From positions 1 to 64,000 of the forward strand of contig NZ_NNBK01000002.1 of NCBI RefSeq assembly GCF_002803075.1: a stretch of 64,000 bases of DNA. Direction: 5' to 3'. Source of the DNA: Streptomyces sp. CB01373. Its GTDB lineage: Bacteria; Actinomycetota; Actinomycetes; Streptomycetales; Streptomycetaceae. The notes beneath the pieces are model-generated. The model saw nothing but the letters and a program-made list of their open reading frames with translations, made no database searches and was not told where the DNA came from. The position numbers were made by a program, and so were the translations under genes. Below, in pieces: positions 54,411 to 63,342 of this stretch (its first letter is position 1; every line of letters begins with the position of its first letter).

Positions 54411-57400
54411 TTACTGGACGACCTTGCCGATCTTCACGCTGCCGAGGCCCGCGGCGGTGCCACGGGTGTTCAGCACCTGCACCTCGCCGAAGAACTCGCG
54501 GCCCGCGGGGGCCGGCTGGTTCGCGACGACGTCGGCGGAGATCTGCGCAGTGCCGTTCGGGGCGAGGGTGTACACCTTCGACTCGTCGACCTTGACCGAG
54601 CCGAGCGCCGCCGAGTAGTACACGTCCCGGTAGTCGTAGGCCGTGGTGCCGGCCGGCACCGAGTAGGCGTCGATCAGGACGGTGTACGTGCCCGCGGCGG
54701 GCTTGGCGATGGAGACGGACTCCTCCGAGCCGCCCGCGGCCGAGTAGGCGACGCGCGTGCCGGCGGCGTTGTACACGTACAGGTCCAGGTCGGCACCGGC
54801 GTCCGAGACGTTGCCGATGGCGACGTCCAGGCGCTCCGCACCGGCCGGCACGACGATGGTCATCGTCTGCTCCTCGCCGTCACGGATGCCGGGACGGTCC
54901 GACTTCGACGAGCCCAGCGAGCCGCCCTTGAGCTGGGCGTCAAGACCGGCGAGCTTGTTCGTCAGCGTCCAGGACACGGGGGTCGGCGTACCGGCCTTCG
55001 CCTCGTCGACCGTCTGCACCGCGGGGCTGAAGTCCAGGCCGTACACGGCCGCGTTCAGCTTGTACGGGTTGTCAAGGAGCGGCGAGGTACGACGCGCCTC
55101 GACCTCGATCTCCCAGACGCCCGGCATCGGCTTGGCGTACGAACGAACGTCCGGACGGCAGGTGTTGGCCGGGTTGTTGTAGTTCGGGTAGCAGTACGGG
55201 GTCGAGGTGTTGTCCACCGGGGTGCCGTACGGGTGGATCGCGATGAAGCGGGTCTGGCTGCCGTCCTTGAGGCCGCTCATCGAGACCTCGAGGGTCTTCG
55301 CGCCCTCGGGGACCGTCACGAAGTACGACTCGGTGCTGTTGCGCTGCGCCACACCCGACACCGAGTAGGTGTAGGACGGCTTGGCGATGTCCGTGGCGAC
55401 GACCACGGTCAGCATGATCTGCTTGTCCACACCCTCGGTGCGGTTGTCGTCGACCTCGAGGATCGCGCTGTGCACGCCGGCCGAACCGGGACGCGCCTCG
55501 ATCTTGACCGTCACCGGCTTGTTCAGCGGCAGCGAGACCTCGTGCGAGCCGACGATCTTGAAGGTGCCGTCGTCGTTCTTCAGGCTCAGGTGGTGCTTGA
55601 CCGAACCGGCCGCGCCCGTCGTCCGGGTGACCTGGACGTCGTAGGTCTTCTTCTGGCCCTTCTTCAGACCGCCCTCGCGGTCGTACAGACCGGTGCCGAA
55701 GTCCGGCGTGGCAAGCGCCCAGGACAGCGAGGTGCTGACCGGGGCCTTGACCGTGTACTCGTGCGCCGAGGCGCCCTTCTCGATCGACTTCCAGGCCTTG
55801 ACGATGTCCATCAGGCCGGCGCCCTCGCTGTGCGGCTGCTCGCCCTTGATGTGCTGGGCGGTCGAGGTCAGCGCGGTGCGGAGCTTCGCCGGGGGCAGGT
55901 CGATGTGCTTCTGCTTGGCCGCCGACAGCAGCAGCGCGGACGCGCCGGCCGCCTGCGGGGAGGCCATCGAGGTGCCCTGGAGCATCGAGTAGCCGGCCGG
56001 CAGCGAGTAGCCGGCCTCGGCGACCGGGCCGCCGGGCAGCCAGGTCTGGGTGGTGTTGATGGCCGCACCGGGCGCCGAGATGATCGGCGCGAAGCCGCCG
56101 TCCTCACGCGGACCGCGCGAGGAGAACGGCATCATCGAGTACGACTTGTTCACCACGGAGCCGTAGTTGGCGGCCCAGGTCTCCTTGGAGATGGTCGCGC
56201 CGACCGAGATGACCTTGTCGGCCAGGCCGGGGTCGCCGATGGTGTTCAGACCCGGACCGCTGTTGCCCGCCGAGATGACGAGCTGCACGCCGTAGGTGTC
56301 GATGAGCCGCGTGTAGAGCTGCGCGCGGGCGTTGTTGCCGTCGTTGAGCGCCGGCAGGCCGCCGATCGACATGTTGACGATGTCCACGCCGCGGTTGACG
56401 ACGAGGTCGATCATGCCCTCGGTGAGCGCGACGTTGGTGCAGCCGCCGTTCCAGTTGCAGGCCCGGGAGGAGACGATCTTCGCGCCCGGGGCGGCGCCGT
56501 TCATCTTGCCGCCGAACAGGCTGTTGGCGGCGGTGATGCCGGCGACGTGCGTGCCGTGCTCGGACTCGATCACGCCGATGTTGACGAAGTCGGCCTTCTT
56601 GCCGACCCAGGACCCGCCGTAGGGGTCCATCGCCACGTCCTTGCGGATCTCCACGACGAACGGGATGCGCATGTCCGCGCCGGTCGCGGGGTCCTTCTTG
56701 TCCTGGCCGAAGTAGCCGACCTGGTAGCCGTCCTTGTACGGCTTCATCGGAACGTCGTCCGTGAAGTCGTTGTTGTTGTTCAGGTCGACGCGGACGGTGC
56801 CGTTCGCCGGGTCGTACAGGACGCCCCAGACGCTGGTGGTCCTGCCGTCGCGGTCCAGGTCGCCGTCGGCGTCGCCGCCCTTGGTGGCGGACTCGCTGAA
56901 GGTGTTGAACAGGAAGTTGCCCGCAGGCGCCTTCCAGGTCTTGCCGCCCGCGGTGAACTGGGGGCCCGTGACGCCGGTGGTCATCGGGCGCCAGGTGCCG
57001 TCGCTGTCGACGATCGGGTCGGTGGCGGTGACCCAGTCGACGATCTTGCGCTCGCCGGTGGTGGTCTTCTGGAGGGCGGGGTGGCCCAGGTCGACACCCG
57101 AGTCGAGGACGCCGATGGTCACGCCGCGGCCGTCCGCCTTCGGGTTCTTCTTCACGAAGTCGACGGCGCCCGTCTCGAAGGACGGGTTGTACGGGTTCTC
57201 GGCAGGGGTGTTCTTGTCCGGCGCCGGGTAAGTTCCCTTGTCCTTGCCCTTGCCCTTGTCCTTGCCCTCGGGGGAGTCCGCCTCGGGCCGCGGGTCGTCG
57301 AGCGGGATGTCCTGCTTGAGGTCGATGGCCTGCACTGAGGACAGCTTCGCGGCGGCGGCGATCGCCGAGTCCGCCTTGCCCGTCGGCACGGTGGCGCGGA

Positions 57401-57737
57401 CGTAGCCGAGCTTGTCGTAAGTGCGGCCCACGGCGCCGCCGTCGACCGCGTTCAGCTGCTTGGCGACCTGCGCGGTCTGGCCGGGCTCGGTCGCGATCAT
57501 CATGGTGACGTTCTTGGCGCCCTCGGCCTTGGCCTCGGCGAGCAGTTCGGCACCGGCCGAACCGAGTTTGTCGCCCGCCGGCTTGACGGCCGGGTCGGTG
57601 GACGCGGGGCCGTCCTGGGCGACGGCCAGAGGTATCGGGCCGGCCACGGAGAGCGCGGCCACCACGCCGGCGGCCATGGCGATACGGGCCAGGCGTCTCG
57701 CGCTCGTGAGCGGTGCGCGCTGGGGGTCGGGGGTCAT
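54411..57737 (-). CDS. Large secreted subtilisin-like serine protease (S8)
   Basis: A 1108-residue exported protease. A signal peptide (SARRLARIAMAAGVVAALSV..) precedes an inhibitor-like pro-region and a Lys/Gly/Asp-rich stretch. The catalytic domain follows with Asp212 in VLDSGVD, His394 in EHGTHVAG and Ser590 in GTSMASP. About 180 residues are inserted between Asp and His, including an EF-like DADGDLDRDG calcium loop. The C-terminal 500 residues are beta-sandwich domains with FnIII and PPC-like character. ATG at 57737 is the start with AAGGG at suitable spacing. Confidence 0.93.
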   Translation of the reverse strand: MTPDPQRAPLTSARRLARIAMAAGVVAALSVAGPIPLAVAQDGPASTDPAVKPAGDKLGSAGAELLAEAKAEGAKNVTMMIATEPGQTAQVAKQLNAVDGGAVGRTYDKLGYVRATVPTGKADSAIAAAAKLSSVQAIDLKQDIPLDDPRPEADSPEGKDKGKGKDKGTYPAPDKNTPAENPYNPSFETGAVDFVKKNPKADGRGVTIGVLDSGVDLGHPALQKTTTGERKIVDWVTATDPIVDSDGTWRPMTTGVTGPQFTAGGKTWKAPAGNFLFNTFSESATKGGDADGDLDRDGRTTSVWGVLYDPANGTVRVDLNNNNDFTDDVPMKPYKDGYQVGYFGQDKKDPATGADMRIPFVVEIRKDVAMDPYGGSWVGKKADFVNIGVIESEHGTHVAGITAANSLFGGKMNGAAPGAKIVSSRACNWNGGCTNVALTEGMIDLVVNRGVDIVNMSIGGLPALNDGNNARAQLYTRLIDTYGVQLVISAGNSGPGLNTIGDPGLADKVISVGATISKETWAANYGSVVNKSYSMMPFSSRGPREDGGFAPIISAPGAAINTTQTWLPGGPVAEAGYSLPAGYSMLQGTSMASPQAAGASALLLSAAKQKHIDLPPAKLRTALTSTAQHIKGEQPHSEGAGLMDIVKAWKSIEKGASAHEYTVKAPVSTSLSWALATPDFGTGLYDREGGLKKGQKKTYDVQVTRTTGAAGSVKHHLSLKNDDGTFKIVGSHEVSLPLNKPVTVKIEARPGSAGVHSAILEVDDNRTEGVDKQIMLTVVVATDIAKPSYTYSVSGVAQRNSTESYFVTVPEGAKTLEVSMSGLKDGSQTRFIAIHPYGTPVDNTSTPYCYPNYNNPANTCRPDVRSYAKPMPGVWEIEVEARRTSPLLDNPYKLNAAVYGLDFSPAVQTVDEAKAGTPTPVSWTLTNKLAGLDAQLKGGSLGSSKSDRPGIRDGEEQTMTIVVPAGAERLDVAIGNVSDAGADLDLYVYNAAGTRVAYSAAGGSEESVSIAKPAAGTYTVLIDAYSVPAGTTAYDYRDVYYSAALGSVKVDESKVYTLAPNGTAQISADVVANQPAPAGREFFGEVQVLNTRGTAAGLGSVKIGKVVQ

Positions 57738-57875
57738 CGGCATCCCTTGCAGGTAAAGGAACCAAGCGAGGTGCGATCGGGGTCGATCGCGATCGTCCGA
57801 ATTTCGGAGTCGGATGATCGCTCAGCTTTACCTAAAGGAAAGATGTTTGACGAGAGTTGGTCCTGACAGGATGGA

Positions 57876-57899
57876 CGCATGGCGTACTTCCGCCATGCG
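57876..57899. promoter_or_regulatory. Inverted repeat, possible operator
   Basis: CGCATGGCG and CGCCATGCG form a perfect nine-base inverted repeat around TACTTC. It lies about 140 bases upstream of the secreted protease gene. The length fits a dimeric repressor site. Confidence 0.45.
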
Positions 57900-58044
57900 C
57901 CACGAGGGGCATAGGGGCCCAAACCGTGGCGCTTCTCCCGGTGGCGCGGGCGTGCAACCGCCCCTGTGTTCACGGGCGTTCACCCTGCGTCGCACCGGGC
58001 CCGCGGACCTCGCCGATTCGCTACGGACAGCCCCCTTCCTGCCG

Positions 58045-58050
58045 TAACGT
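58045..58050 (+). promoter_or_regulatory. -10 element of the NUDIX gene, probably leaderless
   Basis: TAACGT is followed by six C residues and then the ATG at 58057. No ribosome binding site and no clear -35 are present. Confidence 0.5.
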
Positions 58051-58056
58051 CCCCCC

Positions 58057-58503
58057 ATGAATCAGGAGTTGAGGGTGGCGGCCTACGCCGTGTGTGTACG
58101 GGACGGACGGCTGCTGCTGGCCCGCTGGGTGGCGGGCGACGGCACCCGGCGGTGGACCCTGCCCGGCGGTGGCATGGAGCACGGCGAGAACCCCTACGAC
58201 ACCGTCGTGCGCGAGGCCGAGGAGGAGACCGGCTACACCGTCGAACCGGTCGCCCTTCTGGGCCTGGACTCCGTCCGCCGCCACTACCCGCGCCCCCAGG
58301 GCGCCCAGGCCGACTTCCACGGCCTGCGCATCCTCTACGAGGCCCGTGTCACCGGCGGCGAACTGCGCCACGAGACGGCCGGCTCCACCGACCGGGCGGC
58401 CTGGCACCCCCTGCCCGCGGTGTCCGCCCTCCCCCGGGTGGGCCTGGTCGACGTGGGCCTCCACCTGTGGCACGCCCGCCCGCCGGCGGGAAACCCCGCC
58501 TGA
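58057..58503 (+). CDS. NUDIX hydrolase
   Basis: A 148-residue NUDIX enzyme. The Nudix box is present (GGGMEHGENPYDTVVREAEEETGY) with the REAEEE metal ligands. It should hydrolyse a nucleoside diphosphate linked to another group; the substrate is not predictable. It probably has no 5' leader. It is the only gene between the protease and the DUF559-like gene. Confidence 0.92.
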   Translation: MNQELRVAAYAVCVRDGRLLLARWVAGDGTRRWTLPGGGMEHGENPYDTVVREAEEETGYTVEPVALLGLDSVRRHYPRPQGAQADFHGLRILYEARVTGGELRHETAGSTDRAAWHPLPAVSALPRVGLVDVGLHLWHARPPAGNPA

Positions 58504-58510
58504 CGGACGA

Positions 58511-58546
58511 GGAGGGGCCGCCGGATCGGAATCCGGCGGCCCCTCC
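58511..58546. terminator. Bidirectional terminator hairpin
   Basis: GGAGGGGCCGCCGGAT and ATCCGGCGGCCCCTCC form a perfect 16-base stem with loop CGGA between the convergent NUDIX and DUF559-like genes. Confidence 0.85.
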
Positions 58547-58584
58547 TCTCCCCTCCTGGTGCGTCCCCGGTGGACGTCCGGTCA

Positions 58585-59646
58585 CTACCGGGGGAGCGCG
58601 ACCACGTATGCGGCCGGGTCGCGGTCGGTGGCCGCCATCAGGGCGGTGCGGACGACCGTCGCCTGCTGCTCCAGGGACTCGCGCAGCTTTCTGGGGGTCA
58701 GGTGGACGACCGTGATGCCCAGTCGTTCCAGGTGCTCGCGCTTGCCGGTGTACTCGGAGACCACAGCCTCGTCGTCCGGCCGGCCCCCTTGGCGGTGGGC
58801 GCGGGTGTCCAGCTCCAGCGCGACCGCCTGCTCCGGCCAGTACGCGTCCACGCCGCCGAGCAGCGGGCCGCCCGGCAGCCGCAGGTCGACGTTCCAGACC
58901 GGGTCCGGCAGGCCGTGCTCACGCACCATCCGGTACAGCCGGTCCTCCGCGAGCGCCCGCCCCTCGGCCAGCAGCAGGTCCACCGCGTCCACCACGTGCG
59001 GCCGGCTCAGCAGCCCGGCCCCGGCCAGCTCGCGGACCACGGCGGACGGCTCGCAGTACCCTCCGCGCACCGCCTCGGTCAGCAGCCGCCGTACCGTGCC
59101 CGCGTCGGACAGACCGGCCACCGCGTCCGCCAGGGCGCGCGGCACCGGGGCCACCGGCAGGCCCGTGACCGCCTCGGCGGCGGGCAGGCCGGCCGTGCGG
59201 ACGATCCGTGCGCAGCCGGCCGAGCGCAGCCGCCGGCCGCGTTCCACCAGGACGTCGATCTTCTCCAGCGCCGGCAGACCGGGCGACGCGTCCAGTCCGT
59301 GCAGGGTGAGCGCCGCGAGACCGGTGACCATCGCCTCCGCGTACACCGGCCGGTGCGGGCCCTGGGCGGTCGGCTGCGCCGGCACCCCGGCGGCCGCGCG
59401 AGGGAGCGGTCCGCGCGCCGCGTACAGGAGCACCGCGTGCAGCCGTTCCTCACTGGTCGGTGGGCCCGGATGGAGCAGGAACACCCCCGGCAGGAACTCC
59501 TGCCAGGGCCCGCCGGCGTGGCACCGTGCGGCGGCCTCGGCCGCCGACACTCCGTGCTCGCGCAGCTGAGCGGTGGTCAGGACCCGGCGCGGGGCCTCGG
59601 CGAGGTGGTGCAGGGGGCGGGGGGAGAGCGGGGTTTCGTGGTTCAT
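58585..59646 (-). CDS. AbiEi/DUF559-like protein
   Basis: A 353-residue protein. The N-terminus resembles the AbiEi antitoxin winged helix (RRVLTTAQLREHGVSAAEAAARCHAGGPWQEFLPGVFLLHPGPPT). The C-terminus looks like a DUF559/Vsr-type nuclease fold (GVDAYWPEQAVALELDTRAHRQGG, then HLERLGITVVHLTPRKLRE). Many actinobacterial proteins have this layout without a toxin partner, and no AbiEii gene is nearby. ATG at 59646 gives MNHETPL; a GTG nine bases upstream is also possible. Confidence 0.75.
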   Translation of the reverse strand: MNHETPLSPRPLHHLAEAPRRVLTTAQLREHGVSAAEAAARCHAGGPWQEFLPGVFLLHPGPPTSEERLHAVLLYAARGPLPRAAAGVPAQPTAQGPHRPVYAEAMVTGLAALTLHGLDASPGLPALEKIDVLVERGRRLRSAGCARIVRTAGLPAAEAVTGLPVAPVPRALADAVAGLSDAGTVRRLLTEAVRGGYCEPSAVVRELAGAGLLSRPHVVDAVDLLLAEGRALAEDRLYRMVREHGLPDPVWNVDLRLPGGPLLGGVDAYWPEQAVALELDTRAHRQGGRPDDEAVVSEYTGKREHLERLGITVVHLTPRKLRESLEQQATVVRTALMAATDRDPAAYVVALPR

Positions 59647-59750
59647 GTCCGGCACGTTTCCCGCACCGTGTGCGGCCGTTAACCGCTGTTACACGCCCGT
59701 TGGCAAATCTGGACAAGTTCGCCCTAAAGGACGGTTGTTCGGATGCCGAA

Positions 59751-59784
59751 AACCCCTGGTCCCCTCGCGGGTGGACCAGGGGTT
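59751..59784 (-). terminator. Terminator of the second aminopeptidase gene
   Basis: AACCCCTGGTCC and GGACCAGGGGTT form a perfect 12-base stem with a ten-base loop, 65 bases past the stop. Confidence 0.75.
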
Positions 59785-59849
59785 ACGGCAGGCCGGGCAC
59801 GCATCTTGTAACAGTTACCGCACGCCCGACCCTTGGCCAGAACCACGTG

Positions 59850-62450
59850 TCAGTCGGAGGACGTTCCGGCCGCCGCGTCGCACTCCTGTCCGCGCAGCGC
59901 ACGGGCCAGGTCGTCCCGGGCCTCCAGCACCAGGCGGCGCAGCGCGGGAGCGGCCCCCTCGTGCGCGGTGAGCCACGTGTCGGCCGCCCGCAGGGTCTCC
60001 GGCGAGTCCTGCAGCGCCGGGAACAGCCCCCGCACGACGTCCATGCCGATCTGGATGGACCGCTCGGTCCACACCCGCTCGATCGCCTCGAAGTACCTCG
60101 GCGCGTACGGCGCGAGCAGCTCCCGCTGGGAGGACTGCCCGAAGCCCGCGATCGTCGCCTCCACCAGCGCGTTCGACAGCGCGTCCGAGTCCACCACCTG
60201 CTCCCAGGCCCGCGCCTTGACGGCGGCCGAGGGCCGCGCGGCCAGGCAGCGCACCTGGTGCCGCTTGCCGGAGGCGGTGTCGTCCCGGGCGAGTTCGGCG
60301 GCGAGCGCCTTCTCGTCCGCCACCCCGTGCGCCGCCAGCGGCTCCAGGAACGCCCAGCGCAGCTCCTGGTCCACCTCCAGGCCGGCGATCTCCTCCGCGC
60401 CGTCCAGCAGACCCTTCAGCAGCTCCAGGTCGTTCGGCGCCGAGGCCGCCGTGGCGAAGAAACGCGCCCACGCGAGCTGGTGCTCGCTGCCCGGCTCGGC
60501 CTGCCGCAGCTCGGCCAGCGCACCCTCGGCCAGCGCCCGCCCGCCCGTCTCCCGCCACTGCGGCGCCGCGTAGTTCACCAGCGCGGACTCCGCCCAGGCG
60601 TGCAGCATCTGGAGCACGCCGATGTCGGTCTCCCGGCCGGCGAAGCGCAGCACCAGGCCGACGAAGTCCCGCGCCGGCAGCAGCGCGTCCCGGGTCAGGT
60701 TCCACAGCGCCGACCAGCACAGCGCGCGGGCCAGCGGATCGGTCAGGCCACCCAGGTGCTCCCGCAGCGTCGCCAGCGAGGTCTCGTCGAAGCGGATCTT
60801 GCAGTAGGTCAGGTCGTCGTCGTTGACCAGCACCAGATCGGGCGCGTCCGCACCCGCCAGCTCGGACACCACCGTACGGGCGCCGGCCACGTCGGTCTCG
60901 GCGCGCGCGTACCGCTCCAGCGCACCCACCTGGGAGCGCTGGTACAGGCCCACCGCCACCCGGTGCGGGCGCAGCTCCGGGTGGTCCGCCGGGGCAATGA
61001 CAGAGGCCTCCTGGAGCACGGCCAGCTCCTCGATCCGGCCGTCGGCGCCCAGCACCACCTGCGGGGTCAGCGAGTTGACCCCGGCCGTCTGGAGCCACGA
61101 CCGCGCCCACGCGCCCATGTCCCGGCCGCTGGTCTCCTCCAGCACCGCGAGCAGGTCGCCCAGCCGGGTGTTGCCGTAGGCGTGCCGCTTGAAGTAGCGC
61201 CGCGCGCCCTCCAGGAAGGCGTCCTGGCCGACGTACGCCACCAGTTGCTTGAGCACCGAGGCGCCCTTGGCGTAGGTGATGCCGTCGAAGTTCAGCTTGG
61301 CGTCCTGCAGGTCGCGGATGTCCGCGGTGACCGGGTGCGTGGAGGGCAGCTGGTCGGCGCGGTACGCCCACGCCTTGCGGCGGTTGGCGAAGGTGATCCA
61401 GCCGTCGGTGAAGCGGGTCGCGCCGACCAGCGAGAACGAGCCCATGAAGTCGGCGAAGGACTCCTTCAGCCACAGGTCGTCCCACCACTCCATGGTGACC
61501 AGGTCGCCGAACCACATGTGCGCCATCTCGTGCAGGATCACATTGGCCCGGGCCTCGTAGGAGGCCTGCGTGACCTTCCCGCGGAAGATGTACTCCTCCC
61601 GGAAGGTGACCAGGCCCGGGTTCTCCATCGCGCCGAGGTTGTACTCGGGCACGAACGCCTGGTCGTACTTGCCGAACGGGTACGGGTAGTCGAAGTGGTC
61701 GTGGAAGAAGTCCAGGCCCTGCTTGGTGACCAGGAAGACGTCGTCGGCGTCGAAGTGCTTGGCGAGTCCCTTGCGGCACAGCGCGCCCAGCGGGATCTCC
61801 AGCCTCGTACCGTCCTCGAACACCCGCTCGTAGGAGTCCGTCACGTGGTGGTACGGACCCGCGACCACGCAGGTGATGTACGTCGAGATCGGCTTGGTCT
61901 CGGCGAACCGCCACACCTGGTCGTGCCGCTCGCCGGCCCCGTTGCTCCACACCGTCCAGTCCTCGGGCGCCCGCACCTCGAAGCGGAACGGCGCCTTGAG
62001 GTCGGGCTGCTCGAAGTTGGCGAAGACCCGGCGGGAGTCGGCGGGCTCGTACTGCGTGTAGAGGTAGACCTCGCCGTCCTCCGGGTCGACGAAGCGGTGC
62101 AGGCCCTCGCCGGTGCGCGAGTAGGCGCACTGCGCGTCCACGACCAGCTCGTTGTCGGCGGCCAGATCCTCCAGGAGGATCCGGGAGCCGTCGAAGACCT
62201 CGCTGGGGTCGAGGTCCCTGCCGTTGAGCGAGACGGCGGTGACGCTCGGCGCGAGCAGGTCGGCGAAGCTCGACGCGCCCGGCTCGTTGCAGCGGAACCG
62301 GATGGCCGTCACGGACCGGAACGTCCGCGGACCGTCCCCGGTGTCCTCGCCCACCGCGGACCGCACGTCCAGGGACACCTCGTACCCGTCGACGGACAGC
62401 AGGGCGGCCCGCTCCCGGGCCTCGTCGCGGGACAGATTCTCACCGGGCAC
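59850..62450 (-). CDS. pepN: Aminopeptidase N (M1 family), copy 2
   Basis: An 866-residue zinc aminopeptidase, clearly paralogous to the copy 7 kb away. It has GAMENPG, HEMAH (His307, Glu308, His311) with Glu330 in KESF, and the same helical C-terminal domain. GTG at 62450 follows GAGGGAG and gives MPGENLSRDEA. It lacks the repeat insertion seen in copy 1. Both are probably cytoplasmic, so two general peptidases are encoded close together; the paralogues may differ in specificity. Confidence 0.95.
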   Translation of the reverse strand: MPGENLSRDEARERAALLSVDGYEVSLDVRSAVGEDTGDGPRTFRSVTAIRFRCNEPGASSFADLLAPSVTAVSLNGRDLDPSEVFDGSRILLEDLAADNELVVDAQCAYSRTGEGLHRFVDPEDGEVYLYTQYEPADSRRVFANFEQPDLKAPFRFEVRAPEDWTVWSNGAGERHDQVWRFAETKPISTYITCVVAGPYHHVTDSYERVFEDGTRLEIPLGALCRKGLAKHFDADDVFLVTKQGLDFFHDHFDYPYPFGKYDQAFVPEYNLGAMENPGLVTFREEYIFRGKVTQASYEARANVILHEMAHMWFGDLVTMEWWDDLWLKESFADFMGSFSLVGATRFTDGWITFANRRKAWAYRADQLPSTHPVTADIRDLQDAKLNFDGITYAKGASVLKQLVAYVGQDAFLEGARRYFKRHAYGNTRLGDLLAVLEETSGRDMGAWARSWLQTAGVNSLTPQVVLGADGRIEELAVLQEASVIAPADHPELRPHRVAVGLYQRSQVGALERYARAETDVAGARTVVSELAGADAPDLVLVNDDDLTYCKIRFDETSLATLREHLGGLTDPLARALCWSALWNLTRDALLPARDFVGLVLRFAGRETDIGVLQMLHAWAESALVNYAAPQWRETGGRALAEGALAELRQAEPGSEHQLAWARFFATAASAPNDLELLKGLLDGAEEIAGLEVDQELRWAFLEPLAAHGVADEKALAAELARDDTASGKRHQVRCLAARPSAAVKARAWEQVVDSDALSNALVEATIAGFGQSSQRELLAPYAPRYFEAIERVWTERSIQIGMDVVRGLFPALQDSPETLRAADTWLTAHEGAAPALRRLVLEARDDLARALRGQECDAAAGTSSD

Positions 62451-62585
62451 AGGCGGCACTCCCTCGGATGTTTTCACGATGTGGACAGCATCGATCCTGC
62501 CATGCGGATATGCGGCGCGGCAGCCGGGAATGCCGTGCCCGACCGTCGATGTTGGCAGTTCAACGACCCTTTACCGAGGAGAGCC

Positions 62586-63260
62586 ATGTCCGAGACCGCC
62601 TCCGCCGCGACCCCGTCGTCCGGCAAGACTCCCGTCGACTTCTGGTTCGACCCGCTGTGCCCCTGGGCCTGGATGACGTCCCGGTGGGTGCTGGAAGTGG
62701 AGAAGGTGCGGGACATCGAGGTCCGCTGGCACATCATGAGCCTCGCGGTGCTCAACGAGCCGAAGCTGGACGAACTGCCCGAGGAGTACCGGGAGCTGCT
62801 GACCACCAAGGCGTGGGCGCCGGTGCGCGTGGTCACCGCGGCCTGGCAGAAGCACGGCCAGGACGTCCTCGGCCCGCTCTACACCGCGCTCGGCACCCGC
62901 TTCCACAACCGCGGCGAGGGGCCCACCCGCGAGGCCCTCGTCGCCGCGCTCGAGGAGGTGGGCCTGCCCGCCGACCTGATCGACTACGCCGACCAGGAGA
63001 ACTTCGAGTTCGACGCCGAACTGCGCGCCTCGCACAAGGAGGGCATCGAGAAGGTCGGCCAGGACGTCGGCACCCCGGTCATCGCGGTTCCCGGTCCCGA
63101 CGGCGAGCAGATCGCCTTCTTCGGCCCGGTCGTCACCCCCACCCCCAAGGGCGAGCAGGCCGCCCGCCTCTGGGACGGCACCCTCGCGGTCGCCTCCGTC
63201 CCGGGCTTCTACGAGATCAAGCGCACCCGCACGGTGGGGCCTGACTTCAGCAACCTGTGA
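62586..63260 (+). CDS. DsbA-fold mycothiol-linked oxidoreductase (Rv2466c-like), CPWA site
   Basis: A 224-residue DsbA/FrnE-fold protein. The site reads FWFDPLCPWAWMTSRW: Cys25 is present, but the second Cys of CPWC is Ala28. A helical insertion is followed by VGTPVIAVPGPDGEQIAFFGPVVTP with the cis-Pro. The mycobacterial relative Rv2466c is a mycothiol-dependent reductase with CPWC. The single Cys here would form a mixed disulfide with mycothiol only. ATG at 62586 has GAGGAGA upstream. Confidence 0.88.
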   Translation: MSETASAATPSSGKTPVDFWFDPLCPWAWMTSRWVLEVEKVRDIEVRWHIMSLAVLNEPKLDELPEEYRELLTTKAWAPVRVVTAAWQKHGQDVLGPLYTALGTRFHNRGEGPTREALVAALEEVGLPADLIDYADQENFEFDAELRASHKEGIEKVGQDVGTPVIAVPGPDGEQIAFFGPVVTPTPKGEQAARLWDGTLAVASVPGFYEIKRTRTVGPDFSNL

Positions 63261-63278
63261 CCCGTCCGGCAGGCGGAA

Positions 63279-63307
63279 GCCCCCGCGGGTCGCGTACTCG
63301 CGGGGGC
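63279..63307. terminator. Bidirectional terminator hairpin
   Basis: GCCCCCGCG and CGCGGGGGC form a perfect stem with an 11-base loop between the convergent DsbA-like and permease genes. Confidence 0.75.
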
Positions 63308-63342
63308 CTCTCCCTCTCCGGCCGGCGGTGTTCCGCGCCGTG

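Larger units (their letters stand above)
57738..58056. other. Divergent region, subtilase and NUDIX genes
   Basis: About 320 bases. It contains the inverted repeat at 57876-57899 and the NUDIX -10. Subtilase promoter elements are not obvious. Confidence 0.5.

Noticed and set aside
58585..59646. Complete AbiE toxin-antitoxin system
   Set aside because: Only one gene is present; flanking genes are a NUDIX hydrolase and pepN.
59460..62585. Long N-terminal extension of the DsbA-like frame
   Set aside because: The frame runs back through pepN copy 2. The true start is the ATG at 62586 with GAGGAGA upstream.
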